NCBI RefSeq assembly: GCF_001485415.1
Contig: NZ_BCMQ01000003.1
Location: 124,001-188,000, forward strand
Length of the DNA: 64,000 nt
Direction of reading: 5' to 3'
Source: Myroides odoratimimus
GTDB taxonomy: Bacteria > Bacteroidota > Bacteroidia > Flavobacteriales > Flavobacteriaceae
This document shows, piece by piece, positions 25,488 through 34,927 of this stretch. The translations under genes were made by a program, and so were the position numbers. The notes under the pieces were generated by a model. That model did not search any database, was not told the DNA's origin, and saw nothing but the letters and a program-made list of their open reading frames with translations. Within the stretch, counting starts at the first letter, position 1, and every line of letters starts with the position of its first letter.

Positions 25488-26351
25488 TTACGCTTGTAAT
25501 ATGTTTGAGTAGCGAATAATAGGATTATATCCGTTACTTTCAAATTTTTTGTACTTTGTGATCAATGACTCAGTAGAGTTAAAACCACATACATCAGCAA
25601 TCTCCTCGAATGAATTCTTTGTAAAGAATACAAGTTCTAAACTCTGTAAGTACTTTCTCTTATCATAAAAGGTAAGGTACCCTTCTCCAAAGAAATAGAT
25701 AAAATCATTATTAAAGTCTACACTAGAGATATTCTTTTTATCTAGTACTTCTTTTAGAGCCTGTGGTGTGGTTACTTTACTTAATGCTAATTCTCTATAC
25801 AGCTTTATATATTTAGCCTTGTCTTTCATATAGAAATCTACTTCTAATAAAGAATCAATACGTTCATTACGAATGTTTAAGTAGAATAAGTTTAGTATAA
25901 ATTCTCCTGTCTTAGAATCTTTAAATAAAGTTCCTCCTAAGCCACATAATCTATTTTCTCTATTTAGACAGTTAAATCTAATGTAGTGATAAGTGTCTTC
26001 GCTTAACCCTTTATTTAAAAAAGGAAGATCACCTAGTACTACTTTTAAAATCTGCTGTTGAACTTTAGGTTCAAACTTGTCAAAGTTAATATCTCTTAGT
26101 GGTTTAAAATTTTTATCCAATACTAATGAGAAAGCTTCTGCATATTGAACATTGTCTTTCTCTTGTTGTATAGTCGCATAGTTTAAGTGAACTAATGACT
26201 TATACAGCGTAGTTGTCATTGAATCAAAATAGTTGTAGTGGAATCGTTGCCAAGCTAGAGAATGCTTGTTTGCTTTAATGTTGAGGTTAGTAAATTTCTC
26301 TACGAATACCCCCAGAACATCTGAGAGTTCTTCAAATAATTCAAGTGTCAT
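25488..26351 (-). CDS. AraC-like protein with unusual N-terminal domain
   Basis: A 287-residue cytosolic protein. The last 55 residues (SFEEIADVCGFNST to YNPIIRY) look like the second helix-turn-helix of an AraC/XylS domain, including the IADVCGF core and the Pro-containing tail, but the first HTH is poorly conserved (YLQSLELVFFTK). The N-terminal 220 residues resemble PAS-like beta/alpha sensing folds (FKDSKTGEFILNLFYL) found in LuxR/AraC regulators of Flavobacteria. Probable transcription regulator; target unknown. It lies alone with a 735-base gene-free region upstream. Confidence 0.6.
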   Translation of the reverse strand: MTLELFEELSDVLGVFVEKFTNLNIKANKHSLAWQRFHYNYFDSMTTTLYKSLVHLNYATIQQEKDNVQYAEAFSLVLDKNFKPLRDINFDKFEPKVQQQILKVVLGDLPFLNKGLSEDTYHYIRFNCLNRENRLCGLGGTLFKDSKTGEFILNLFYLNIRNERIDSLLEVDFYMKDKAKYIKLYRELALSKVTTPQALKEVLDKKNISSVDFNNDFIYFFGEGYLTFYDKRKYLQSLELVFFTKNSFEEIADVCGFNSTESLITKYKKFESNGYNPIIRYSNILQA

Positions 26352-27086
26352 AATAAGTTGTTTGATTAGTTAGGTTTTGTTAAGGACAATTTATATAATT
26401 TTTCTATAAAAACAAACAAGAATATTTTAATTTAAGCGTTTATTCTTGTGTTAAAATTATAAATAGCTAAATGTTTATGGTATACTATTGCATTATAGTT
26501 AATAGTGTGATATCGCTTAATGTCTGTATAACCGTGGTGTTTAGAAGATTTTAGTATGGAAATATAAAGTAAGAAAAACAGGTTATGAGGAATCTATATA
26601 AATTGACTTTAAATACTTAAATGGCTTAAAAAGAACTGTTTTTTCTTCTTTGAAAACTATATTTATCTATAAAAGCAGTGTTTTGTACTGCTATGAATGT
26701 ATTCATCTTGCTTAAAGATGTCTTTTAAGTTTAATAAAATGTGATTTCTGTACAGAAAATAACCTTTATCAGCAGTAGTAAAGATGAAAATTAGAATCGA
26801 GCTGATCCCTGTTATCTATAAACTCAATTTTGACTGTAGGTAAGATTGCTTATAGGAGAGTAATTGTAAAAGAATAGAAGCAATATTATAAGACTGTACA
26901 GTACTAAGTAGGATTGTGAACTATAGTTGTACAGTTATAGAAGGACTAGACATTCGAGTCCTTAGTGAGTCCGTTAAAACAAATATTATAACGGAGTCAC
27001 TAAGGAAATAATCTGTTGCAAATTTAGATCGACTAGCAACTTTGTCACTAGAAAATAGAAATATATATAATAGCTATCGTAAGTGG
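26352..27086. other. Gene-free region of 735 bases
   Basis: No reading frame with protein-like character. A long imperfect hairpin sits at 26961-27006, and a smaller one (AGCAGT...ACTGCT) near 26683. The region feeds the AraC-like gene at one side and follows the GNAT gene at the other, both leftward. An unrecognised small RNA is possible but not shown. Confidence 0.45.
26961..27006. repeat. Long inverted repeat
   Basis: CCTTAGTGAGTCCGTTA (26961-26977) and TAACGGAGTCACTAAGG (26990-27006) pair at 16 of 17 positions around a 12-base loop. No T run follows on either strand, so it is not a classic terminator. A shorter GGACT...AGTCC pair adjoins on the left. Confidence 0.75.
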
Positions 27087-27581
27087 TTACTTTTTAGTAT
27101 AGTCCATTTGTTTACTAAACCATTGTTCTCCATTTGGTAGATCAAAACTTCTCATAGGAACATCAGCAAAGGTAAAGCCTATTTTTTCATAACATTTAAT
27201 AGCTCCAATATTCCAATCAAATACATTAAGGATAACAGAATCACTTTGGATATCATTTAGACAATAATCTACAAAGGCTTGCATCATCTTTTGTCCATAA
27301 CCTTTTCCTCTATTATTTCGATCACCTACCACTATACGAGCTAGTTTAGTAGCATTATTCTCCATCAAAATAATTTCGCCAACTCCAATTACGGTGTCAT
27401 TATCAGTGTCAATTGCTTTAAAGAATAAAGAGTTTTCTACTTTCATGAAAGCCAAGACTTGATCCTCTGTAAGAGGATGTGTAAATGCAGTTCCTCCAAA
27501 CTGTAGTAGTTCTTCTTCTGTAAAATTCCAATCTATAATTATTGGGGCATCCGTTTTGGTAAATGGTTTTAGTATAATCAT
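27087..27581 (-). CDS. GNAT family N-acetyltransferase
   Basis: A 164-residue acetyltransferase: N-terminal strand-helix (IIDWNFTEEELLQFGG), central strands, the acetyl-CoA loop NRGKGYGQKMMQAF at about 92-105 and the C-terminal NIGAIKCYEKIGF. It acetylates an unknown small molecule or protein N-terminus. A -7 box (TATATTTG read leftward, 27600-27607) lies just upstream of the start. Not in an operon. Confidence 0.88.
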   Translation of the reverse strand: MIILKPFTKTDAPIIIDWNFTEEELLQFGGTAFTHPLTEDQVLAFMKVENSLFFKAIDTDNDTVIGVGEIILMENNATKLARIVVGDRNNRGKGYGQKMMQAFVDYCLNDIQSDSVILNVFDWNIGAIKCYEKIGFTFADVPMRSFDLPNGEQWFSKQMDYTKK

Positions 27582-27599
27582 TTGTTTTATTTTGAATTA

Positions 27600-27607
27600 C
27601 AAATATA
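27600..27607 (-). promoter_or_regulatory. -7 promoter box of the GNAT gene
   Basis: On the minus strand this reads TATATTTG, a perfect TAnnTTTG box 19 bases before the start codon. A matching -33 TTG is not clear. Confidence 0.35.
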
Positions 27608-27755
27608 TCGATATCTGCTTAAAAAAGGAAGTGGTTAGGGAATATAGAAGGACTTTGGGAGTAAATAAGGTAAGGTCTAGAAAGTAACTTTGTCAAAAAA
27701 TATCTAGAATAACAAGGTGCAAAACTTAGAAAAGTGGTAAACTTGTATAAAATAC

Positions 27756-28829
27756 ATGAATATGGCAGGTAATACTTATGGCAATAGATTTAGAGTAACT
27801 ACTTTCGGTGAATCTCATGGAGTAGCGATCGGTGGTATTATAGACGGTTGTCCAGCAGGAATAGAGTTAGATTTAGAACAAATTCAGTTGGAATTAGACA
27901 GACGTAAACCAGGTCAATCTAAGATAGTTACACAGCGAAAAGAAGCGGATGAAGTAAAGTTTCTTTCAGGAATATTTGAAGGGAAGACAACAGGTACTCC
28001 TATAGGTTTTGTAATTGAAAATACAAATTCAAAATCAAAGGATTATGATCATATCAAAGATATTTATCGTCCGAGTCATGCAGATTATGTATATGATGAA
28101 AAATATGGACATCGTGACCACAGAGGAGGTGGGCGTAGTTCTGCTCGTGAGACTGCCAGTAGAGTAGTAGCGGGAGCAATAGCAAAGCAAGTATTAAAAG
28201 AAATAAAAATAACAGCTTATGTGTCTTCAGTAGGAGATATTGCTGTTGAGAAAAAATACAGTGAATTAGATTTTAACGAGATAGAGAACAATCCTGTTCG
28301 TTGTGCTGATCCTATTAAAGCAGTAGAAATGGAGACTTTAATTAAGGAAGTTAAAAAAGATGGGGATTCTATAGGAGGAACTATTATCTGCGTGGTACAG
28401 AACGTGCCTGTAGGATTAGGAGAACCTGTATTTGATCGACTTGATGCTGATTTGGCTAAAGCTATGCTTGGGATCAATGCTGTTAAAGGAGTAGAGTTTG
28501 GTCGTGGTTTTGAAGGGACAAAGATGAGAGGTAGTCAGCATAATGATTCTATCCTTCCTGATGGCTCTACAACAACCAATAATGCAGGAGGAATAGTAGG
28601 CGGTATAAGTAATGGAATGGATATTTACTTTAAAGTTGCTTTTAAACCAACTGCTACCTTAATGAAAGACCAACAGTCTATTAATACAGCACATGAGGTG
28701 GTGACTGTACAAGGGAAGGGGAGACACGATGCATGTGTATTACCACGTGCAGTGCCTATTGTGGAAGCTATGACCGCAATCACGATTCTAGATTTTTATA
28801 TCGAACAGTTTGGTTTCAAAAGAAAATAG
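27756..28829 (+). CDS. aroC: Chorismate synthase
   Basis: Converts EPSP to chorismate, the last common step of aromatic amino acid and folate precursor synthesis, using reduced FMN. The 357-residue protein has all signatures: [14 protein letters not shown] at the N-terminus, [17 protein letters not shown] near 115-131 and [13 protein letters not shown] near 328-340. The ATG at 27762 is an equally good start (MAGNTYGN). It converges with the histidine kinase at only three bases, with no terminator between. Confidence 0.97.
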   Translation: MNMAGNTYGNRFRVTTFGESHGVAIGGIIDGCPAGIELDLEQIQLELDRRKPGQSKIVTQRKEADEVKFLSGIFEGKTTGTPIGFVIENTNSKSKDYDHIKDIYRPSHADYVYDEKYGHRDHRGGGRSSARETASRVVAGAIAKQVLKEIKITAYVSSVGDIAVEKKYSELDFNEIENNPVRCADPIKAVEMETLIKEVKKDGDSIGGTIICVVQNVPVGLGEPVFDRLDADLAKAMLGINAVKGVEFGRGFEGTKMRGSQHNDSILPDGSTTTNNAGGIVGGISNGMDIYFKVAFKPTATLMKDQQSINTAHEVVTVQGKGRHDACVLPRAVPIVEAMTAITILDFYIEQFGFKRK

Positions 28830-28832
28830 ACT

Positions 28833-30182
28833 TTAAAAAATTAAAGAAATAACTGTTCCTTGTTCTAACTGAGAAGTAATATCAAATTGAATACGATGTT
28901 GCTCAAAGATGATAGTAGCAAGGGACAGTCCTATACCACTACCTTTAATTTCGCCTACATTCTTTCCTCTATAGAATGTTTGTTTTATAAAAGTAAGTTC
29001 TTCTTCTGAGATACCTTTTCCATGGTCTTTTACCTTTAGCTGTAGCCTATTGTTATATAGAGATAGCTCTACTGAAACAGGTTTACTATTAGAATATTTT
29101 ACAGCATTTTCGATAATATTGTATAATGCTAGATGGATTAGAGTTTCGTTACCTTTATACTCTAGTTTAGTGAAGTCATCTACATTTATATTTATCTCTA
29201 AGGTAGTCTGTAGTTCTGTTAGCTTATCCTGTAATGCTTCATATATAGTCCAGATTATCTCATCTATTCTAAATAGACTAGCATCTTTCTCTGTGTTTTT
29301 TAATCCTGATAATAAAAGAAGATTACTTAAGATATTCTCTATTTTGTACACATTTTTTAAAGCCTCCTTGACGACTTGATTATATTCTTCTGGAGAACGT
29401 TCTTTCTGAGCAAAAACTTCTAGGTTACCACTGATAGCAGTAAGGGGAGTTTTAAACTCATGAGAGACATAGTTAATAAAGTTCTTTTGAATCAAGAATG
29501 TTTCAGATAGTCTGATTAGTAGGTTGTTATAAGTAGAGATTAATTCTTCTAATTCATCATTTGTTTTCGGTACTTCTATCCCGTTTTCTAGATTAGAGTA
29601 GTTTACCTCATTTACCTGCTGCACAATATTCTTAAGGGGCTTATAGGCGATATTAGAGATGTACTTACTTAAAAAATAAATAGCTAGTAAACCTCCTACA
29701 AGTACAATGCATAGGATAAGAATAAGGCTTTTCATCTGATTCATAAAGTCAGCTGTAGACTCTCTCGTATATACTACGAAGTCCCCTTGGTTATCAGGGT
29801 AGTATATTCCGTAATAAAAAAAGTCATTTGCTTTAAATCGATGTGATTTATCTGTTCTTGTTTTGTTTAAAATAGCATTTGTCAGTACAGGGTCATTAAC
29901 TAGAGCTCCATAGGATAACTGATTACTAAAGTTATATACAGCTACATTTTTAGACTGAATAGTGGCTCTAAACTCTTCTTTTACAACAGAATGCTCTGTA
30001 TGAGATAGCTCGTCTTGTTCTAAGTAATATATTGCAGATAGGAGGGTAGTATTCTTCAGATTGTTAAACACAGACTCTTGTGTCTTAGAGAAGTAAGCTA
30101 AGAATATAATAAGTGATGCAATAAAAAATACTATACCGAATACTATAGTACTGTAGGTGGTAAGACGAGTGCGTAAATTCAT
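28833..30182 (-). CDS. OmpR-type sensor histidine kinase
   Basis: A 449-residue inner-membrane kinase: TM1 about 13-32, a periplasmic sensor of about 115 residues, TM2 about 152-171, a HAMP-like segment, the DHp box FINYVSHEFKTPLTAIS with His241, then N box (LYNIIENAVKYSN) and G boxes (DHGKGIS; GSGIGLSLA). All catalytic motifs are intact. It starts one base after the stop of the partner response regulator and is the last gene of the run hutI-hutG-RR-HK. The signal is unknown; the linkage to histidine catabolism genes is suggestive only. Confidence 0.92.
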   Translation of the reverse strand: MNLRTRLTTYSTIVFGIVFFIASLIIFLAYFSKTQESVFNNLKNTTLLSAIYYLEQDELSHTEHSVVKEEFRATIQSKNVAVYNFSNQLSYGALVNDPVLTNAILNKTRTDKSHRFKANDFFYYGIYYPDNQGDFVVYTRESTADFMNQMKSLILILCIVLVGGLLAIYFLSKYISNIAYKPLKNIVQQVNEVNYSNLENGIEVPKTNDELEELISTYNNLLIRLSETFLIQKNFINYVSHEFKTPLTAISGNLEVFAQKERSPEEYNQVVKEALKNVYKIENILSNLLLLSGLKNTEKDASLFRIDEIIWTIYEALQDKLTELQTTLEININVDDFTKLEYKGNETLIHLALYNIIENAVKYSNSKPVSVELSLYNNRLQLKVKDHGKGISEEELTFIKQTFYRGKNVGEIKGSGIGLSLATIIFEQHRIQFDITSQLEQGTVISLIF

Positions 30183-30183
30183 A

Positions 30184-30858
30184 TCATTCTTGTAGCATAT
30201 AGCCAGTTCCTTTTATGGTGTGTATTATTTTTCCTTTAGAATCATCTATTTTACTTCTTAGATAAGAAATATAGACATCTACTACATTGGTATTGGTATC
30301 AAATTGTATTCCCCATACTCGTTCTAGAATCTGCATCCTAGAGACTACGCGATCTTTATTTTCTAATAAGAAAAGTAATAATTTGTATTCTCTAGGTGAC
30401 AGATCTATTGTTTTATCTCCTTGTGTGACTAGATGTTTTTCAGGGTCTAGTTTTAAATCACCACAGATATAGATATGGTCTTTTTTTTCGTAATTAAATT
30501 TAGTTCGTCTTGTTAAGGCATTAATTCTCGATAGTAATTCACTAAAGTGAAAAGGCTTTGTTAAGTAGTCATCAGCACCACTGTCTAGAGCAGATATCTT
30601 ATCAGTGGTTTCGCTTAGAGCGCTTAACATCAGTATAGGGGTATAGTTCTTTTTAAAACGAATCATTTTGGTTAACTGAATACCATCTATACCTGGAAGC
30701 ATTATATCCATTAAGATAAGATCCCAATCAGCACTGAGAATAAGATCTCTAGCTTCTTCTCCAGAAGCAGCAAGTTGTACTTGCATACCATTTTCCTTTA
30801 AACCTTTGACGATAAAGTCACTGATGCGAGAATCGTCTTCTACAAGTAATATATTCAA
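30184..30858 (-). CDS. OmpR/PhoB-family response regulator
   Basis: A 224-residue regulator with a receiver (acidic pair in LVEDD, phosphoacceptor Asp51 in LILMDIMLPG, Lys in LTKPF) and a winged-helix DNA-binding domain at about 125-223 (DLSPREYKLLLFLLEN; VVDVYISYLRSKID; TIKGTGYML). It starts two bases after the hutG stop and is followed directly by its kinase, so all four genes can share one transcript. Confidence 0.95.
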   Translation of the reverse strand: MNILLVEDDSRISDFIVKGLKENGMQVQLAASGEEARDLILSADWDLILMDIMLPGIDGIQLTKMIRFKKNYTPILMLSALSETTDKISALDSGADDYLTKPFHFSELLSRINALTRRTKFNYEKKDHIYICGDLKLDPEKHLVTQGDKTIDLSPREYKLLLFLLENKDRVVSRMQILERVWGIQFDTNTNVVDVYISYLRSKIDDSKGKIIHTIKGTGYMLQE

Positions 30859-30860
30859 GA

Positions 30861-31904
30861 CTAAATTTTTTCTGTATTTGATTTGATAAAATCTGTTACT
30901 AAATAAGTGATTAACTTCCCTACAAGATGACTGTTCTGCTCGAAATCTAAAGAAGGAGCCCCTTCACAGATGTGAATATATCCAACATTCTTAGATTTAG
31001 CAAAGTAGTGTATGAACTGTCTCAACCTCTCAGCAGAGAACCCTGTAGGCGTGATAGCACTACTAGCTACTAGTGGTACAGCATCTAAGTCTATTTCGAT
31101 ACCATAAGTATTGTTTTCAATATGTCGTTGAGCAGTTAGTAATTCGGTGTCAAAAGATTTCTCTTTGCGAATGCGTATTTGCTCATAAGTATTATACTTA
31201 ACGCGGTCTGCATGAAGTTTTATATCCCCAAAAACAGTCTTAGAAGTATAGTTCTCATGAAGACCGAAGATAAAATAGTTCTTTAAAAAACCTTCTTCGA
31301 ATGCATAAGAAAACCCGTTACCACTATGTCTTCCTTCTAGTGGTCTAAAATCTGTATGCGCATCAAAGTTGATTACATTAATGGCTTTGCCCTTGGCTAA
31401 GGCAAGTCCTTTAATATTACCATAAGCATTATTATGTCCACCACCTATAACAATAGGTATTTTGCCTGCCTTTACAATTTTAGCGATGGTATGTGATACT
31501 TCTTTATCTATACGAGACACTAATTCGAAGAGTCTTTTGCGATCTTCTCTATTATTGGGGTCTAGTTGTTCTGCTTCTTTTTGTTCTTCACTGAAATCTA
31601 AATGGCCAATTAACGTAGTCCAGCTTCCTTTACAGAATCTGTTGTGTTGAATATTTAAAAGGCTGTTTAAGAAATTTTGCCAAGCAGAAGAAGTACCTGT
31701 ACGGCCTAGATTAGCTTTTACACCTATATCTTCAGGAATACCAATAATAGCATATTTAGCGTCTGTAGCGGCTAATTCATTATGCCAATTCTCTTCTGAT
31801 TCTAAAGTGTGAACTCTTTCACCAAATTTGATTTCCCCACTTCTGAATTTGGTCAAGGCAACCAAATCAGTTTTCTTAAATAACACTAGTTTTTGTTTGT
31901 TCAT
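30861..31904 (-). CDS. hutG: Formimidoylglutamase
   Basis: Ureohydrolase-family enzyme of about 347 residues that hydrolyses N-formimino-L-glutamate to glutamate and formamide, the last step of one branch of histidine degradation. Mn-ligand motifs are visible: GGGHNNAYG, NFDAHTDFRPLEG and GIEIDLDAV. Arginase and agmatinase share these, but the adjacent hutI makes the hut assignment strong. I take the ATG at 31904; one at 31925 is possible. hutH and hutU are not in the window. Confidence 0.87.
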   Translation of the reverse strand: MNKQKLVLFKKTDLVALTKFRSGEIKFGERVHTLESEENWHNELAATDAKYAIIGIPEDIGVKANLGRTGTSSAWQNFLNSLLNIQHNRFCKGSWTTLIGHLDFSEEQKEAEQLDPNNREDRKRLFELVSRIDKEVSHTIAKIVKAGKIPIVIGGGHNNAYGNIKGLALAKGKAINVINFDAHTDFRPLEGRHSGNGFSYAFEEGFLKNYFIFGLHENYTSKTVFGDIKLHADRVKYNTYEQIRIRKEKSFDTELLTAQRHIENNTYGIEIDLDAVPLVASSAITPTGFSAERLRQFIHYFAKSKNVGYIHICEGAPSLDFEQNSHLVGKLITYLVTDFIKSNTEKI

Positions 31905-31943
31905 AGCGATGTTGTTGTGATGCAATTGATACTAGGGTATCTT

Positions 31944-33185
31944 TTATTTTTGTATTTGTCCATTTAGAATTACCTGATCTATAAGGTTAGAACCAAAAGC
32001 ATAAGGTAATTCATAAAATGAATTTAGTGGTTTTGTGATAATTAAACTAGCTTTTTTACCTTTTGTTATACTACCGTACTCTTGTTGTAGTCCCATTGCA
32101 TAAGCTCCATTTATTGTAGCTGCATTAATCGCTTCTTCAGGAGTCATTTTCATTTTGATGCATGCTGTAGCTACGACAAAGTTCATATTCCCAGACGGTG
32201 TAGTACCAGGGTTAGAGTCAGAAGCTAAAGCTAGTGGTAAACCTGCTTCTAACATCTTTCTAGCAGGAGTATAAGGAATAGAGATAAAGAAAGAACATGT
32301 AGGTAAGGCTACAGGCATCGTTTTACTTCCTTTTAGAATTTCGATATCTTCGTCTGTTACTATTTCTAGATGATCTACTGATAGAGCACCGTTTTTTACA
32401 CAAGTTTCGATTCCTCCAATAGCAGTAAACTGGTTAACATGTACTTTAGCAATAAGCCCGTGTTCTTGTCCTGCTTTAATGATACGCTCTGTCTCTTCAC
32501 AAGAGAAATAACCTGTCTCTAAGAAAGCGTCTACATACTCAGCTAAGTTTTCTTTAGCAATAGCTGGAATCATTTCATTGACTATAAGGTCGATATATCC
32601 CTGGTGGTTATCTTTATATTCAGTAGGGAAGGCGTGAGCCCCTAAGAAAGTAGCTTTAATGGCTATAGGGTAGTTTTCTTTTAGTTTTTTAATCACGCGT
32701 AGCATCTTAAGCTCAGCTTCTACTGTTAATCCGTATCCTGATTTTATTTCAACAGCTCCAGTACCTTGACTGATTACTTCTTCTAAACGTTTGCGAGACT
32801 GTTCATATAAATCTTCTTCTGAAGTTTCTTGTAGCTTTTTTGCAGAGTTTAAGATTCCACCTCCTCTGTTGAAGATTTCTTCATAACTAAGCCCATTGAT
32901 GCGGTCTACGAACTCTAATTCTCTATTACCAGCATAGACTAAGTGTGTGTGACTATCTACCCATGTAGGTAAGATGGTTTTCCCAGTAGCATCTATTACT
33001 TGATCCATTTCACTTTCATTAGGACAAGTATCCATCGTACCATAATCCGCTATCAAGTCGTGTTCTATAATTAGATATGCATTGTCTAGCTTAGGTAAAG
33101 TTGCCATATCAGCTCCAGATACTTTCTCTATAGCTTCATTTCTAACTTGTAGTATTTCTTTTATATTCTTAATTAGTGTTTTCAT
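31944..33185 (-). CDS. hutI: Imidazolonepropionase
   Basis: A 413-residue amidohydrolase that opens the ring of imidazolonepropionate to give N-formimino-glutamate. Motifs fit: DSHTHLVYAGNRELEF (HxH metal site), EIKSGYGL, HVNQF and ALASDSNPG (catalytic Asp). It is first in the leftward run with hutG and the two-component pair. The start lies 79 bases from the divergent corA start. Confidence 0.95.
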   Translation of the reverse strand: MKTLIKNIKEILQVRNEAIEKVSGADMATLPKLDNAYLIIEHDLIADYGTMDTCPNESEMDQVIDATGKTILPTWVDSHTHLVYAGNRELEFVDRINGLSYEEIFNRGGGILNSAKKLQETSEEDLYEQSRKRLEEVISQGTGAVEIKSGYGLTVEAELKMLRVIKKLKENYPIAIKATFLGAHAFPTEYKDNHQGYIDLIVNEMIPAIAKENLAEYVDAFLETGYFSCEETERIIKAGQEHGLIAKVHVNQFTAIGGIETCVKNGALSVDHLEIVTDEDIEILKGSKTMPVALPTCSFFISIPYTPARKMLEAGLPLALASDSNPGTTPSGNMNFVVATACIKMKMTPEEAINAATINGAYAMGLQQEYGSITKGKKASLIITKPLNSFYELPYAFGSNLIDQVILNGQIQK

Positions 33186-33220
33186 ATTTGTTTGAGTTGT
33201 TTTTTTAGGCTTATAAATGA

Positions 33221-33244
33221 GATAAAAGTCTAAAAACTTTTATC
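33221..33244. promoter_or_regulatory. Inverted repeat between hutI and corA
   Basis: GATAAAAGT (33221-33229) and ACTTTTATC (33236-33244) are exact complements six bases apart in the short divergent promoter region. It could be an operator or a leader hairpin. Either gene could be the target. Confidence 0.4.
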
Positions 33245-33264
33245 TTTAAGCAAATTTACAAAAT

Positions 33265-34350
33265 GTGAGACGAGTTAAATATAAGAAAACTAGAAAACTT
33301 CAGCCAAATTCTCTAGAATATGCAGGTTCTTTTCCAGAGGTACCTATTTCTATGCAATTGTTTATCTACGATGAGAATACATTCGAGGAGTACAATGATT
33401 TAAGTTTGAAGGAAATAGAAGAGATATTATTAGCAGCATCTCCTAATTCTATAAAGTGGTTTAATCTACATGGACTACATGATATAGATTTATTAAAAGA
33501 AGTTGGAAGTTTTTTTCATATAGAATCTTATATCATGGCAGAGATTCTAAATTTCTCTAGAAGAACAAGAGTAGAGGAGTTAGATAATACACTGTTCTTT
33601 AGTGTTAAGGCCATTTTGCCGTCTTCTAATGAAGATATTCTAGTAGGGATAGAACAGATAAGCTTTATCCTCCAAGAGAATGTACTGTTGTCATTTCAAG
33701 AGAAAAGAGGAGCCTTCTTTAATTTGATCAGAGAGCGTATTAGAACCAAAACAGGACAAATAAGAAGAAAAGATTCGGGCTATCTATTGTATGGCTTATT
33801 AGATTCTTTAATGGAGAGTTATTTTGTAACCTTAGACTTGATAGAAGATAATGTAGAACAGATTCTTTTAGAGGCTAGAACTAAATATCACAAGCAAATT
33901 CTGGTAAGTATAGAAGAATATACTCAACAACTACAAGAGGTAAAACGAGCTATTATACCGCTAAGAGAAGTGCTATACAACCTAAAAACACAGCATGATA
34001 AAAAGAATGTAGAGAGTCAAATCAGTAGAAATAGTATTGTTTTCTTTGACCGATTACAGTATAAAAGCTATGAAATGCTCGATCAGATAGATTATAATCT
34101 AAACAAACTAGATAGTGCTACCAACTATTATTTCTCTTCTCAGAGCAATCGAATGAATGAAATCATGAAGGTATTGACTATTGTATCTGTAGTCTTTATT
34201 CCGCTAACATTTATTGTTGGAGTGTATGGAATGAACTTTGAGAATATGCCAGAATTAAAAACAGAGAATGGTTATTTCTATACTTTATGGGTAATGTTAG
34301 GCTTGGTTGTTCTCATGATAAGTTATTTTAAATGGAGAAAATGGTTCTAA
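33265..34350 (+). CDS. corA: CorA-family magnesium/divalent cation channel
   Basis: A 361-residue inner-membrane channel. A large cytosolic N-terminal domain with the long stalk helix is followed by TM1 ending in the selectivity motif YGMNFE (GMN, about 320) and TM2 near 336-354, with a positively charged tail. It starts with GTG at 33265; no better ATG lies nearby. It forms pentamers and carries Mg2+, possibly Co2+ or Ni2+. It shares a short intergenic region with hutI but the two are divergent. Confidence 0.93.
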   Translation: MRRVKYKKTRKLQPNSLEYAGSFPEVPISMQLFIYDENTFEEYNDLSLKEIEEILLAASPNSIKWFNLHGLHDIDLLKEVGSFFHIESYIMAEILNFSRRTRVEELDNTLFFSVKAILPSSNEDILVGIEQISFILQENVLLSFQEKRGAFFNLIRERIRTKTGQIRRKDSGYLLYGLLDSLMESYFVTLDLIEDNVEQILLEARTKYHKQILVSIEEYTQQLQEVKRAIIPLREVLYNLKTQHDKKNVESQISRNSIVFFDRLQYKSYEMLDQIDYNLNKLDSATNYYFSSQSNRMNEIMKVLTIVSVVFIPLTFIVGVYGMNFENMPELKTENGYFYTLWVMLGLVVLMISYFKWRKWF

Positions 34351-34397
34351 TCAACTTCTAGTTATATTAGATTGACTGTAAAAGTCGAGAAGGAAAG

Positions 34398-34560
34398 TTT
34401 AACCCAGATTAAGCATTAGCCAAAGACTGCAAAGCAATTCTACTTCATATCTTTTTCATTTCTTCTAAAACCATACTACAGTATGCTTTTTTCTTAAATT
34501 CAGAGCTATTTTGTATAATTACTTTTCGTTTCTATGTCTATCGCTTAATCTGGGTTTAAA
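34398..34560 (+). repeat. Dispersed 160-bp TIR element, copy 2
   Basis: Ends TTTAACCCAGATTAAGC and GCTTAATCTGGGTTTAAA are inverted copies of each other, the best-conserved termini of the four. The internal palindrome is CATACTACAGTATG (34472-34485), one base off perfect. The block TGTATAATTACTTTTCGTTT is identical to copy 1. It lies 47 bases after the corA stop. Confidence 0.85.
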
Positions 34561-34658
34561 ACAATATTTTTTTTTATGATGGATAGCAAAGAAATATTAA
34601 ACTAATCTTGATAGAGTATTTGGTAGAGCTTTCAATATTTTAAGAGTTGAAGAAAGAA

Positions 34659-34681
34659 ATAGTTGTTTAGCTATTTCTTTC
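34659..34681. repeat. Hairpin
   Basis: AAGAAATAG and CTATTTCTT are exact complements around TTGTT; T-rich sequence follows but the run is broken. Role unknown. Confidence 0.45.
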
Positions 34682-34858
34682 GAAGAAAAAGTGCTTACTT
34701 CCACTTTTTTCCATTTTCTTCCATTCTTTTCCAAATATTTCTCAATATTTCCAAAAAAGTCTATTTATTTCCATTTATTAAATCATAAATACCTCATTAC
34801 CAGTATTTATGAGTTTTTGATACACCCATTTATTCGGAAGCTCTTCGGAAGAGTTCAG

Positions 34859-34927
34859 TATTTGTTCGGACTGAGGGGCAGTTTTCCGAAGAGCATCCAA
34901 AGACTGCCCAATAAACTCCCGAAGAAC
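34859..34927 (+). repeat. TTCGGA-type dispersed repeat, copy B
   Basis: Begins TATTTGTTCGGA and ends AACTCCCGAAGAAC, as does the inverted copy at 6033-6103. A further partial match, ATTTATTCGGAAG, lies just upstream at 34828. It has higher G+C than its surroundings. Confidence 0.6.
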
